Positions 18,480 through 27,962 of a stretch of DNA of 64,000 bases are shown here, piece after piece. The position numbers and the translations under genes were made by a program. A model generated the notes under the pieces. That model had not been told where the DNA came from and made no database searches. It saw only the letters and a program-made list of their open reading frames with translations. The DNA is from Pseudomonas sp. MAG733B (GTDB taxonomy: Bacteria > Pseudomonadota > Gammaproteobacteria > Pseudomonadales > Pseudomonadaceae), in contig NZ_CP145732.1 of the NCBI RefSeq assembly GCF_036884845.1, positions 4,030,001-4,094,000 on the forward strand, written 5' to 3'. How positions within the stretch are numbered: position 1 is the stretch's first letter; each line of letters starts with the position of its first letter.

Positions 18480-19304
18480 ATGAAAAAGTCGCCACTGGCG
18501 TTAATGCTGACCCTAGGCTTGCTCAACACCCCGCTTTCCGCTTTCGCGGCGACGGCACCGCTGGAGTTGGTGCAACCGATTTCCGACTACAAAATCTACG
18601 TCACCGAGCAACTGGACGAACTGGCCAGCCACACTCAGCAGTTCACCGACGCGGTGAAAAAGGGTGACCTGGCCACCGCGAAAAAACTCTACGCGCCAAC
18701 CCGGGTTTACTACGAGTCAATCGAGCCGATTGCCGAACTGTTCAGTGACCTCGATGCGTCCATCGACTCCCGCGTCGACGACCACGAAAAAGGCGTGAAA
18801 GCCGAAGATTTCACCGGTTTCCACCGCATCGAATACTCGTTGTTTTCGGAAAACAGCACCAAGGGTCTGGGCGAACTGGCCGACGGTCTGAACAAAGATG
18901 TCAAAGACCTGCAAACCCGCGTCGCCAGCCTGACCTTCCCGCCGGAAAAAGTCGTCGGCGGTGCTGCTGCACTGCTGGAAGAAGTCGCGGCCACCAAGAT
19001 CTCCGGTGAGGAAGACCGCTACAGCCACACCGACCTTTACGACTTCCAGGGCAACATTGACGGCGCGAAGAAAATCGTCGACCTGTTCCGTCCGCAGATC
19101 GAAAAACAGGACGCGGCATTCGTTGCCAAAGTCGACAAGAACTTCGCCACGGTGAACACCATTCTGGCCAAGTACAAAACCAGGGACGGTGGTTTCGAGA
19201 CTTACGACAAAGTGAAGGAAAACGACCGCAAGGCGCTGGTCGGCCCGGTGAACACCCTGGCTGAGGATTTGTCGACGTTGCGGGGCAAGCTCGGCTTGAA
19301 TTAA
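18480..19304 (+). CDS. Imelysin/EfeM-type periplasmic iron-binding protein
   Basis: This 274-aa secreted protein has a signal peptide with cleavage near AFA-AT (residues 23-25). It consists of a single M75/imelysin domain with the HxxE motif in [10 protein letters not shown] and a conserved [16 protein letters not shown] segment. It lacks the cupredoxin domain of the upstream EfeO-like protein, so the operon encodes one anchored two-domain form and one free one-domain form. The ATG at 18480 is chosen because the protein then opens with a normal signal peptide. Confidence 0.86.
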   Translation: MKKSPLALMLTLGLLNTPLSAFAATAPLELVQPISDYKIYVTEQLDELASHTQQFTDAVKKGDLATAKKLYAPTRVYYESIEPIAELFSDLDASIDSRVDDHEKGVKAEDFTGFHRIEYSLFSENSTKGLGELADGLNKDVKDLQTRVASLTFPPEKVVGGAAALLEEVAATKISGEEDRYSHTDLYDFQGNIDGAKKIVDLFRPQIEKQDAAFVAKVDKNFATVNTILAKYKTRDGGFETYDKVKENDRKALVGPVNTLAEDLSTLRGKLGLN

Positions 19305-19422
19305 GGATCGGTCTGTTCAGGACCACCTTCGCCCTGCGACTGAAACTCACGTTCAGCCGCAGGGTCGTCTGACCGCACGGGCAGGACCGAATCAGTGCTC
19401 CACCCGCCCCACCGTTTCATTG

Positions 19423-22400
19423 CTACTGCGCAGTTGCCGGAACTACGAAATTATCGATTACGCGCCCCACCGGCGTTCCGTTTTTATCGAGCGCATACCA
19501 TTTGCCGTTATCCAGAGTGGCCATGATTTGGGTACTATTTACCCGCCCCATGACACCGACGATCCTGGACTGACGAGATAACCTGGCAGCCGCTTCAGCG
19601 GCGAATCCTCCAAAGTATCCCCTCAGTCGATCCACGCATGTTTGTAAACGGCTAATCCCCGATTCTGTTAAAGCAAATACGCCAGTCGTCAACATTTTAC
19701 CGAAGGAAGTGATAGCTCTTCCTCCACCCGCGATCATATCCACGACACCATCCAGTGGATTGATCATGGAAACGAAGGTTGTTCCGGTGATTTTGAAGGC
19801 TTCAAACGCCTTGACGCTGACGGGTCTGACAGGCCTCAACACACTGGAAATTTTTCCCACGCCACCTCCCAGGGCATTCAACCCTGAAACAAGGTCCGTG
19901 AAGCAACCAAAAGCGCCATTGATGAACCCCATACGTTTCCCGGAATTCAGGTCATCAACGCAACCTACAAACGGAATAAGCTGGACCAAAAAATTTTTGA
20001 CTTTTTCCCAGTACGCACGATTTTCTTCTGCGCTGGTTTGCCCTTTTGCTTTTTTGAAAAGAAACTCTTCATACCCCTGTAAAAAGTTATCGCTCACGAT
20101 GCGTTTGGCGATATCTCCGGTTTTGGCCGAGAAGTAACTATCGGGCACGTTCGCCGTTTGCTCGGCAGATACGTCCTTGGCGGGAATGGTTTCTCCCAAC
20201 TGTTCGATGATCAGTTTTTTGGACGTGGCGCCGGCTTTCGGTTCTGCTCCTTCAGAATAGGCGGAGAAATCAAACGGCAGTTCAGTTCCACGCTGTATGG
20301 GAAATCTACCTGCGGGACCTCTGCCACTGACTTTTACCTTTATTGTTTTAATCTCACCATCGAGTGGCAAGTCATGGGGTAAATCCGTGCGTTTGATTAT
20401 GGTCATCCGCCCCGGAAATACCTCGTAGTAACTAACCTGCTGATTATATTCGCAGCGTAAAAGCACCCCTTGATGCCCACGCATCGCCGCCTGATCCTCC
20501 GCTGTTTCGTCTTCCTTGAGCTTTCCGGTTTCCTCGCGCAACGTGAACAACCTGATCTCGCCAAGTTCAATGCTCTGGCGCTCGTCCAACGGTAACGCTG
20601 CGATCATGGATTTTGTTGCACACAAAAAACTGGCAGTGTCCGACTCGAAATGCCTTTTGACTGACTCAGTTAACAATTTGTCAAGGTCAGGCAACTTTAT
20701 TCGAAACCAGTCGAAGGTATGGCGCCCCATCGAAATATTGGACATCTGCCAACCCGCGCTAGACAAATCTCCATCTATATATGCCTCTACGAATGACTTT
20801 TCGGTACTTCCACCGCTAACCTTTATATCTTCGATCGGCACACTGACATACGGGCCGTAAAGTTTATTAAGTTCTTTTATCGCAATTTCATTTCGCGTCA
20901 CAAGATCGCGTTTGAAACCTTCAATAGCCTGGGCCATTTCCTTGCGCTGAGTCGAAAATTTGCTCGCTGCGATGTAATAGTCGTCAGAAGAATAGGAGGC
21001 GCGTTGAGGGATAATCCCGTTCATGACTCCCCATATCATCAGGATATCAACGGCGAGGGTCTTGAACAGCATTTGCTGCTCAGGGGTATGGGGCGTAAGA
21101 AGTGCGAGGTCCATCAACTGGGACATCGTCATTGCTCGCGAGCACCCGGGTTTCTGAGTCTCGGCAATCGCGACGCCCAAGCGCAAAGTCATCCAGCCAG
21201 CGGTGCCTACCTGCACCCCTTTGGCGATATCGTATGCCAGAAATTCTGGTGCGGCATCCACTAGAAACAGATGGGCAATCAGTGGCGCAGTGCGTTCGCT
21301 GACACCTTTATGTTGCACCAGATACCGTTCAATTTCCGTCAGCACTTCATTGACATCACGTCCCAGGTTTTTCGGCTGATAGACGTCATAACCTACGACC
21401 GTTCCGGGCTTGCCAGAGGCATCGGGATCGACGGCCAACTTGATTGCAGCCAGCAAAATCTGTTGCTTGATTTCAACCGAGGCCGTTTGCCCTTCCAATG
21501 CACCATACCAACCAAGCTCCCTGAGCATTTGCTGCGCCCAGGAATTCGATTGTTCTGATGCCAACATGTCTTCCAATATGGATTCAGCATTATCACGCCG
21601 ATATTCAACGGGACGGTCGAGTTCGGAGGCATTACACAGCCCGTCAATAATTGATGCTGCACCATTTAATAGTTTTCGGGAAACCCCAATGATTGTCGTT
21701 CTTTCAACCGTTGTCAGTGTCGCCGATGATGGAGTGAGAGCCAACAACCCTGCGCCGAAATCGCCCAGAGGCATGGATGTTGGCAACGAAGTTTGCAGCC
21801 ATCGAATAACATTGCGCACTTCTCCCGCCGTCTTTGGAGATCCAAAACCTCTGAAGTTCACTGTCTGCTGCAGATCAAAAGATAACGTTGAATAGAGCGC
21901 ATTCCCCGTGTCCTTGACCTGTTGCAATAGCATGTTGAATGGCGCCAGCAAATGACTGTCTGCACTGACGGAATTCGTTATGTCGTACCACAGGGCGGGT
22001 GGCATCAGGACCTGAATTCTACTTTCGCTAATTCTCACTGGTGCGGCAGCACAATCGATTTCAAGACGTTGACAGAGTGAGATCATGCCCGGCAGTGCTA
22101 TAAACTCATGCAAGTGACCAACGATGCTTTTGCATTTTTCATCCAGAGGTGAGCCGTTGGCGACTCTGCTGAACAGGCTGGACAACGAAACCGGCGCGTT
22201 ATCTGCGAGATTTTTCACGCTTTGTTCAAGCTCATAACTCAACTGCGCACGGGTTTTTTCCTCATGGATCAGCGCCTTGGCCTTATTTAACAGTTCGTCA
22301 TTTTTGATCGTATCGAACGCCGGCCAACCCTCTGCGCTTAAACGACGGACAAGTTCCGTCGCCTCCTCGGTCGAGGTCGGCGAAGTCTCCCCGTAGAACT

Positions 22401-24894
22401 GGATGATCACATCGCGATAAACAAGTTCAGGGCCTTCATTCGTATAAACAAGTCCGATGTCTCCAGGATCAAGTAATTGTCTGGCGATCAGAACTTGCGC
22501 TGATACCTGCCACCACCCGGAGTCATCCCATATGGAAAAGCTTTCGTCGCTGCTGACACCATCACGGATGACCTTTCCAGAAACTCTATCCGCAAAAACT
22601 TTCAATGTATTAAGGGCCAAACCCTTGGATTCAAACCATTCCAATACCTTTGGGTCGTTCATCGCGTCCCGGAAAAGGCTCGCGGGTTTGCGGATCGAAC
22701 TGTCGGTAGAAACAGGCATCGGCGTATTTCCAGCCGAGGTCAGTTCCTTCACCACTCGCGCTTGCAGGGTTCGATCCGCGTGCAACGTGATGTCTGCATC
22801 GCTCATGGCATCGAGCACCCATTCGGCACTATCGAGCGCGCTATCGGTACGTTGGGAGTTTGCGGATACGTCTTCGGTCTCGACAAAAGGGTTCCCATCG
22901 ATGTCCACGTCCATTCTTGATATTTGCAGACGAGCGTAGTGAACCCGAGCAATGGACTCGTCGACCAGTTCCGCGACCGTGATGTCTGGATCCGATGGCG
23001 CTGGCTGTTGCATAAGGGACTTAACGTCCGCTACCAACATGGGATCGTCATGAGGGTTCGTATAACCGGAAGCCTCACGTCGTGCCCTGACCGATTGTAC
23101 GAATGTCGGCATTGCGTCCAGGGTCAATTGCACTTCATCGATAATTTGTTGGCGTAACCCGGGATCCGCCTCGGCGGCAAAATGAGCCTGGTTGCCTGCC
23201 CCCTCGTAGGGAAACCAGCGGCTGTAAAATTCATTCAACGCTGCGTGAATGGCTGCGAACGCCAGTGTTGCAGATGCGTTCGGGTGTTGCCGGGTGAGAT
23301 GGGTAACCCCGGCCAGCATCGTCACTCCCATTGATCCCAAATGGGCGGCTGACGAACGTAGCCATGCTCCAAGGCTGGCCCCCAACGCTGTGAAATGGCT
23401 GTCAGCGTTAGTTTCGGTCGTTTCTGCATAGGGATTATCCAGGGAGCCAAAGGACGAACCTGGCGTCCTTTGAAACGGAGTTCGTACGTTCAGTCCTTCC
23501 ATTGTCTCGGCAATCTGACTAAGTAATTGCAGAGGTTCTTGCAAATCAAATGCCTGGGTGGGCCTCCATCCAGTCAGGGCGTTAATGACTTTTGTTAACA
23601 GCGCATCCGCCTGCCGGGCCATCTCCAAAGCTTGCTCAACACTCGCAAAGGGAACCACCGATTTGCGTTCAACACCGGGTTCAGGAGGGGTATCGGGGTT
23701 AACAGGAACATCTTTGACGATGAACGGTTTCGAAGGTTTTTCCGGCAACAACATGATGGATTTGGGATGAGGTTTTTCTGGATACGCATGAAAATTCGAA
23801 ACATTAACTATCTGGAGTAAATACGCTGCCTGGGCCACTAACCCTTTCGGAACACGATTGGCGTTGATGGTTACAGGGTGGAAGTCGGATTTGCGCTCTA
23901 TTTCCTCAAGAATCGCCAGCAGTGGGAAGTGCCCGTTGCTTGTGCCTTCTCGGTGTCGTGAAGTCGGCGCAAGAAACTCGAACATCGCCGTCTCTTCCTC
24001 ACGACTACATAGTTGTACTGCCGGATCGGTTTTGTCCTTGATGCACTCAATGAGCTCGCGGACCTGGCTTGCGTACTCGCCAGGCGCCGTTTCTTCTGAG
24101 CGATACTCATCTATGACCTGCAAGCATTTTCCCAGCAGAAGTTGCGTGGCAGCGGACGATGGCCTGAGCGCTGGAATATCCTCCAGGTCCATCCACGGCA
24201 TATTGGGATCTGCCTGCTCCAAACGCTCATTCATCCATACCGGACGTTGCTCCAGCACCTCGCAGAGCCGCTGCCACTGCGCGTCGGTCAACAATTCACC
24301 AGAGGCGATGTTTTTATCCCTTTCCTCCCGCGATAATTGCAATTGCGCCTGTATAAAACCGGCAACGCCATGACTGCCGCTGGTTCGGGAAAAGTTGAGA
24401 TGCTCGCCAAACTCGACGGCCCATTGGTCCGGGGGCAGGTGACAAATAGCCTCGAAAATTTCACCCAACCGTTGCGCAGTCATGTCGCCTTTGGGCTGGG
24501 TCGAGCGCACCATCGCCTCGAGGAAAACCTGTTCCAGGTTTTTGCCCATGTTTCTTTGCAAAATCCCACTTTTCAGAACGCTTAGCACTTCGCGCTCTGA
24601 CAGGATCTGAGTAGTTAAATGCTCGTACAGCGCGCCCCAGGTTTCACTGAAAGAGTTCAGATCATCAATCAGATCGCCTTCGCGTTTGCTTCCCTTGCAA
24701 TATAAGGGAATCTGCACGTCATCACAGTGCACAGACCCACTTCGGGCGTTGTCACCCAAAAAAATGAACGGTTGCGAGCTGTGACGGGTAGCTAAAATCT
24801 GCTCGGCTAACCGGGTTGGTGCCGCTGGCACCGGTGGGGAGTTAGAGGATGCTGCGGGACTGGTGGTGTTTGTGGGGCCAGATGAGACAACCAT
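19423..24894 (-). CDS. Very large toxin-like protein, unrecognised (1823 aa)
   Basis: This 1823-aa protein has no signal peptide. The ATG has AAGGAA about 8 nt upstream. The N-terminus is Pro/Ser/Thr-rich, followed by a long mixed helical region. A hydrophobic segment near 1640-1760 (LVQLIPFVGCVDDLN and later ISSVLRP and FVSMINPLDGVVDMIAGGG) resembles the membrane-interacting stretches of large Pseudomonas dermonecrotic-type toxins, and so does the ending GKWYALDKNGTPVGR. Base composition is visibly more AT-rich than the flanks, which suggests transfer. No catalytic motif was recognised. It stands alone, with no immunity or secretion gene beside it. A toxin role is inference. Confidence 0.6.
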   Translation of the reverse strand: MVVSSGPTNTTSPAASSNSPPVPAAPTRLAEQILATRHSSQPFIFLGDNARSGSVHCDDVQIPLYCKGSKREGDLIDDLNSFSETWGALYEHLTTQILSEREVLSVLKSGILQRNMGKNLEQVFLEAMVRSTQPKGDMTAQRLGEIFEAICHLPPDQWAVEFGEHLNFSRTSGSHGVAGFIQAQLQLSREERDKNIASGELLTDAQWQRLCEVLEQRPVWMNERLEQADPNMPWMDLEDIPALRPSSAATQLLLGKCLQVIDEYRSEETAPGEYASQVRELIECIKDKTDPAVQLCSREEETAMFEFLAPTSRHREGTSNGHFPLLAILEEIERKSDFHPVTINANRVPKGLVAQAAYLLQIVNVSNFHAYPEKPHPKSIMLLPEKPSKPFIVKDVPVNPDTPPEPGVERKSVVPFASVEQALEMARQADALLTKVINALTGWRPTQAFDLQEPLQLLSQIAETMEGLNVRTPFQRTPGSSFGSLDNPYAETTETNADSHFTALGASLGAWLRSSAAHLGSMGVTMLAGVTHLTRQHPNASATLAFAAIHAALNEFYSRWFPYEGAGNQAHFAAEADPGLRQQIIDEVQLTLDAMPTFVQSVRARREASGYTNPHDDPMLVADVKSLMQQPAPSDPDITVAELVDESIARVHYARLQISRMDVDIDGNPFVETEDVSANSQRTDSALDSAEWVLDAMSDADITLHADRTLQARVVKELTSAGNTPMPVSTDSSIRKPASLFRDAMNDPKVLEWFESKGLALNTLKVFADRVSGKVIRDGVSSDESFSIWDDSGWWQVSAQVLIARQLLDPGDIGLVYTNEGPELVYRDVIIQFYGETSPTSTEEATELVRRLSAEGWPAFDTIKNDELLNKAKALIHEEKTRAQLSYELEQSVKNLADNAPVSLSSLFSRVANGSPLDEKCKSIVGHLHEFIALPGMISLCQRLEIDCAAAPVRISESRIQVLMPPALWYDITNSVSADSHLLAPFNMLLQQVKDTGNALYSTLSFDLQQTVNFRGFGSPKTAGEVRNVIRWLQTSLPTSMPLGDFGAGLLALTPSSATLTTVERTTIIGVSRKLLNGAASIIDGLCNASELDRPVEYRRDNAESILEDMLASEQSNSWAQQMLRELGWYGALEGQTASVEIKQQILLAAIKLAVDPDASGKPGTVVGYDVYQPKNLGRDVNEVLTEIERYLVQHKGVSERTAPLIAHLFLVDAAPEFLAYDIAKGVQVGTAGWMTLRLGVAIAETQKPGCSRAMTMSQLMDLALLTPHTPEQQMLFKTLAVDILMIWGVMNGIIPQRASYSSDDYYIAASKFSTQRKEMAQAIEGFKRDLVTRNEIAIKELNKLYGPYVSVPIEDIKVSGGSTEKSFVEAYIDGDLSSAGWQMSNISMGRHTFDWFRIKLPDLDKLLTESVKRHFESDTASFLCATKSMIAALPLDERQSIELGEIRLFTLREETGKLKEDETAEDQAAMRGHQGVLLRCEYNQQVSYYEVFPGRMTIIKRTDLPHDLPLDGEIKTIKVKVSGRGPAGRFPIQRGTELPFDFSAYSEGAEPKAGATSKKLIIEQLGETIPAKDVSAEQTANVPDSYFSAKTGDIAKRIVSDNFLQGYEEFLFKKAKGQTSAEENRAYWEKVKNFLVQLIPFVGCVDDLNSGKRMGFINGAFGCFTDLVSGLNALGGGVGKISSVLRPVRPVSVKAFEAFKITGTTFVSMINPLDGVVDMIAGGGRAITSFGKMLTTGVFALTESGISRLQTCVDRLRGYFGGFAAEAAARLSRQSRIVGVMGRVNSTQIMATLDNGKWYALDKNGTPVGRVIDNFVVPATAQ

Positions 24895-25018
24895 TTTTCA
24901 AATTCCTTTTTGCATGGGTGCATCACGTCAGCCTAAAAGCCTCACCCAAAAGGAAATACAAAAAAGCGCTCAATTCCTGGTTGTCCCCCACCTCCTCCCA
25001 GCAGGGCATCCCGCCTGC

Positions 25019-26362
25019 TTACAGAATGCGATACAGCAGCCGCTCAATCCGCACACGACTGACACGCTTGAGAAACTTGGCAACACCCGCCGGATACTCC
25101 GGCAATGTTTCCAGATCCTGATATCGCTCGATACGCAGGGTATGCTGGAAAATCTCTGCCAGTTCGGTGCGGCGTGGCCCCAGCAATTCGCCTTTCGGGT
25201 CATCGATCAACAAGGCGTTTTCCAGGTCGAGGCGAAACGCGCGCGGGTTGAGGTTGTTGCCGGTCAGCAAGGTGTAGCGCTGATCGACCCACATACCCTT
25301 GAGGTGATAGGTGTGGTCGCCGTCCTTCCACAGGTGCAGGTTCAACTGGCCGCTGTCGATGTTGCGCTGATGGCGCTTGGCGAAGCGGCGCAGGCTGATT
25401 TCGTAGAGATACGGCAGCGCAGAGATCACTTTGAACGGCTCGCTCGGCGGGATGTAGAAGTCATTGGCGGTCTTGTCGCCGACCACGATGTCGATCTTCA
25501 CACCACGCGCCAGTGCCCGGTTGATTTCCCGGGTCACGGCCAACGGCAGGTTGAAGTACGGCGTGCAGATGGTCAGTTGATGCTGGGCGCTACCGATCAG
25601 CTCACCGATCACCCGGCTCAGCGGGTTGTTCTTGCCGACGCCCAGCAATGGGCTGACCGACAGACCGCTCTTGTCCGTTGAACCCTGGGTGGTGTCGTAC
25701 GCGGCATGCTTGAGGCGGCTGCGCAGATCGCCGATGTCGTTGCGCAGGCTGCGCGTGGTCGGCAGGTTCGGCAAATCGAGGCGATGCACCGCTTTGGAAG
25801 CCACCAGCCCATGCTGAACCAAGTGATGCATGGAATCGGCCAGTGCACGGTTGTTCAGCAAGTGATAACGGTCGTAGCGGTACTTGTCGAACTTGTGCAG
25901 GTAGACGTTATTAAGGCTCGCACCGCTGTAGATCACGCAGTCATCGATGACAAAACCCTTCAAATGCAACACGCCGAACAGCTCGCGGGTCTGCACCGGC
26001 ACGCCATACACCGGCACTTCACTTTCGTGGGTACGGGTCATCTCCTGATACCAGGCCGAGTTGCCCGGCTGCTTGCCGGCACCGATCAAACCGCGCTGGG
26101 CGCGCAACCAGTCAACGACCACCACCACGTCCAGTTGCGGACGCGCCAGTTTGGCCGCGTGCAAGGCATCGAGAATTTCCTGGCCAGCCTCGTCCTGTTG
26201 CAGGTACAGCGCGACGATATAGATGCGCTGGGTGGCGCTGGCGATTTTTTCCAGCAGGCAACGACGGAACTCGGCAGCGCCGGAGAGGATGGTGACGGCA
26301 TCGGCGGTCAGCGGAAAACTGCGCAGTTTTGGCAGCAGGGAGCGTTTGAAAAGCGACGGCAT
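25019..26362 (-). CDS. pssA: CDP-diacylglycerol--serine O-phosphatidyltransferase (PLD-type)
   Basis: This 447-aa protein is close in length to E. coli PssA. It has two phospholipase-D-like motifs, HLKGFVIDD near residue 130 and HLKGMWVDQ near 345, the hallmark of PLD-type phosphatidylserine synthase. It makes phosphatidylserine, the precursor of phosphatidylethanolamine, at the inner membrane or ribosome. The start at 26362 is preferred to one at 26449 because the longer form adds an atypical N-terminus. It is divergent from the GntR-family gene. Confidence 0.87.
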   Translation of the reverse strand: MPSLFKRSLLPKLRSFPLTADAVTILSGAAEFRRCLLEKIASATQRIYIVALYLQQDEAGQEILDALHAAKLARPQLDVVVVVDWLRAQRGLIGAGKQPGNSAWYQEMTRTHESEVPVYGVPVQTRELFGVLHLKGFVIDDCVIYSGASLNNVYLHKFDKYRYDRYHLLNNRALADSMHHLVQHGLVASKAVHRLDLPNLPTTRSLRNDIGDLRSRLKHAAYDTTQGSTDKSGLSVSPLLGVGKNNPLSRVIGELIGSAQHQLTICTPYFNLPLAVTREINRALARGVKIDIVVGDKTANDFYIPPSEPFKVISALPYLYEISLRRFAKRHQRNIDSGQLNLHLWKDGDHTYHLKGMWVDQRYTLLTGNNLNPRAFRLDLENALLIDDPKGELLGPRRTELAEIFQHTLRIERYQDLETLPEYPAGVAKFLKRVSRVRIERLLYRIL

Positions 26363-26559
26363 AGGGCTCGCAATGGGTCGAATCCAGAGAGTTTGAGAGC
26401 TTACACCATGGATCGGTTCGGGTCTTGTTACTGTCTGTAAAGGCCCCACCGCCAGCAGGTTGGCTGTGCTCCCACATTTGCTTTGTGTATCCGCCTCAAG
26501 ATTGTGTCGTGCCTGCTATCATGCGCGACACCCCATCGTACAGGACCGCGTCGCCCCCC

Positions 26560-27279
26560 ATGGATTACCGCAAACCCTCCGACCGCAAAAGCATGCACTC
26601 GCGCATCGTCCAGGAACTGGGCATGCAGATCGTCTCCGGACGTTTCCTGCCGGACGACAAACTGCCCGCCGAAGCCCTGCTGTGTGAGGAATATGCCGTC
26701 AGCCGGCCGGTATTGCGTGAAGCCACGCGGGTTCTGGTCGCCAAGGGCCTGGTGTACTCCCGCCCGCGGGTCGGCACCGTGGTCAAGCCGCGTCGGGAAT
26801 GGCACATGCTCGACCCGGACGTGCTGCACTGGCTGATGCAAAGCAGCCCGCAGAATGAATTCTTCAGCCTGTTGACGAGCGTACGCAGCATCATCGAACC
26901 GGCGGCCGCCGCCCTCGCCGCGCAATTTGCCACCGACGACGACATCGTCTCCATCGGCGAAGCCTACCAACGCATGGAAGCCGCACCGACGCCGGAAGCC
27001 TTGCTGCAACCGGACCTCGACTTCCACAGCCGCATCGCCGATGCGACCCACAACGACTTGCTGGCCAACCTGTGCAACATGCTTTCGGTGGCCATCGCCG
27101 AAGCCTTGAAGCATTCCAACCAGCGACCGAACCTGCATGAACTGGCCTTGCCGCGGCACAAGGCAATCCTCACTGCCATCGAGAACCGCGATGCCCTTGG
27201 CGCGCGGCATGCGACGCTGGTGCAACTCGATGATGCGCGCAGTGCGTTGAATGTGGTGCTGGGTAGCGATCCTGCCTGA
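26560..27279 (+). CDS. GntR family regulator, FadR/FCD subfamily
   Basis: This 239-aa protein has a winged helix at residues 8-75 (DKLPAEALLCEEYAVSRPVLREATRVLVAKGLV) followed by an FCD effector domain. The FCD metal ligands are plausible in DLDFHSRI and in the later HKAI/HATL histidines. The DPDVLHWL linker resembles sugar-acid regulators of the DgoR/GntR group. Two starts are possible (26521 or 26560). No sugar gene is nearby, so the target is unknown. It converges on the ChlD gene with a 5-bp gap. Confidence 0.82.
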   Translation: MDYRKPSDRKSMHSRIVQELGMQIVSGRFLPDDKLPAEALLCEEYAVSRPVLREATRVLVAKGLVYSRPRVGTVVKPRREWHMLDPDVLHWLMQSSPQNEFFSLLTSVRSIIEPAAAALAAQFATDDDIVSIGEAYQRMEAAPTPEALLQPDLDFHSRIADATHNDLLANLCNMLSVAIAEALKHSNQRPNLHELALPRHKAILTAIENRDALGARHATLVQLDDARSALNVVLGSDPA

Positions 27280-27284
27280 CCACG

Positions 27285-27956
27285 TCAGCCCGGTAGCAGT
27301 TCGTCGATGTGTCGATAGTCGGACTGCAACTGCGCCGCCAACATCTTGCTGCGTCCGAGTCGAATCGGGCCGCGTTCGATATCGATCAGCAGCCCCGGAC
27401 ACTCAAGTGCGGGCAACGCCTGCCAGTCCTTCAACCGACCATCAGTGAGCAACAGTAGCCGTTGCTGCTCCGCCGGAAAACGCTTTTGCCGCACAGTGAG
27501 CCAGCGCCCCGCTTCGCCCAGCGCTGACAGCAACGGCGTGCCGCCACCCGCGCCGAGGCCATCGAGCCAATGGCGCAAACCGCTGGACGCTTTCAACCCT
27601 TGGACCTGCCACTTCGGCACATGCCCGCTGGCCGTGAGCAAAGCGAGGCGCGCGCGTTGCCGATAGGCGTCATCGAACAGCTGCGCAAGCAAACCCTTGG
27701 CATCACTCAACGCCTGATGCCGGCGGGTCGACGCCGAGGCATCGGCGATCACCAGCCACAGCTCATGGGGCGAACGGGTACGCAGATGGAACAGCAGCTC
27801 TGAGCGCTGACGCGGCCGGCCGTTGAGCAGCGTGCCAGGCCAGTTGACCGTGCCGTTGCGGGCGGCGTGACGCTTGCCTTGTTTGCCGTGATCCAGCCGT
27901 CCGGCACGGGGTCTGGCATTCGCCCCCGCGTCAGATCGAGGGCGAATGCCTAGGGC
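27285..27956 (-). CDS. chlD: VWA domain of ChlD-like chelatase subunit, read by -1 frameshift
   Basis: This frame codes 223 residues of von Willebrand A domain with a complete MIDAS: DASAS, the Thr in GGGTPLL, and the Asp in LLTDGRLKDW. It opens without any canonical start codon. The first is a GTG at 27752, already inside the DASAS strand. The frame joins exactly the -1 frame of the upstream ATPase at an A-AAA-AAG heptamer, giving a 557-residue fusion of medium-subunit (ChlD/BchD) architecture: AAA ATPase, basic linker, then VWA. It probably partners CobN in cobalt insertion. It could otherwise be a separate gene with a non-standard start. Confidence 0.8.
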   Translation of the reverse strand, partial: ALGIRPRSDAGANARPRAGRLDHGKQGKRHAARNGTVNWPGTLLNGRPRQRSELLFHLRTRSPHELWLVIADASASTRRHQALSDAKGLLAQLFDDAYRQRARLALLTASGHVPKWQVQGLKASSGLRHWLDGLGAGGGTPLLSALGEAGRWLTVRQKRFPAEQQRLLLLTDGRLKDWQALPALECPGLLIDIERGPIRLGRSKMLAAQLQSDYRHIDELLPG

Positions 27957-27962
27957 TTTTTT
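27915..27962 (-). promoter_or_regulatory. Programmed -1 ribosomal frameshift signal
   Basis: Read on the minus strand, the heptamer A AAA AAG (27962-27956) is in phase with codons CCA AAA AAG. A 5-nt spacer holding the zero-frame stop TAG follows, then an 11-bp perfect stem: GGCATTCGCCC at 27950-27940 and GGGCGAATGCC at 27925-27915, with a 14-nt loop. Heptamer, spacing and stem match the dnaX-type signal. No convincing Shine-Dalgarno-like enhancer was seen upstream. Confidence 0.8.

Noticed and set aside
27285..27752. VWA gene starting independently at GTG 27752
   Set aside because: That GTG lies inside the first strand of the VWA domain, directly before the MIDAS Asp. A protein starting there would lack the strand, and the frame is open and protein-like upstream to the frameshift heptamer.
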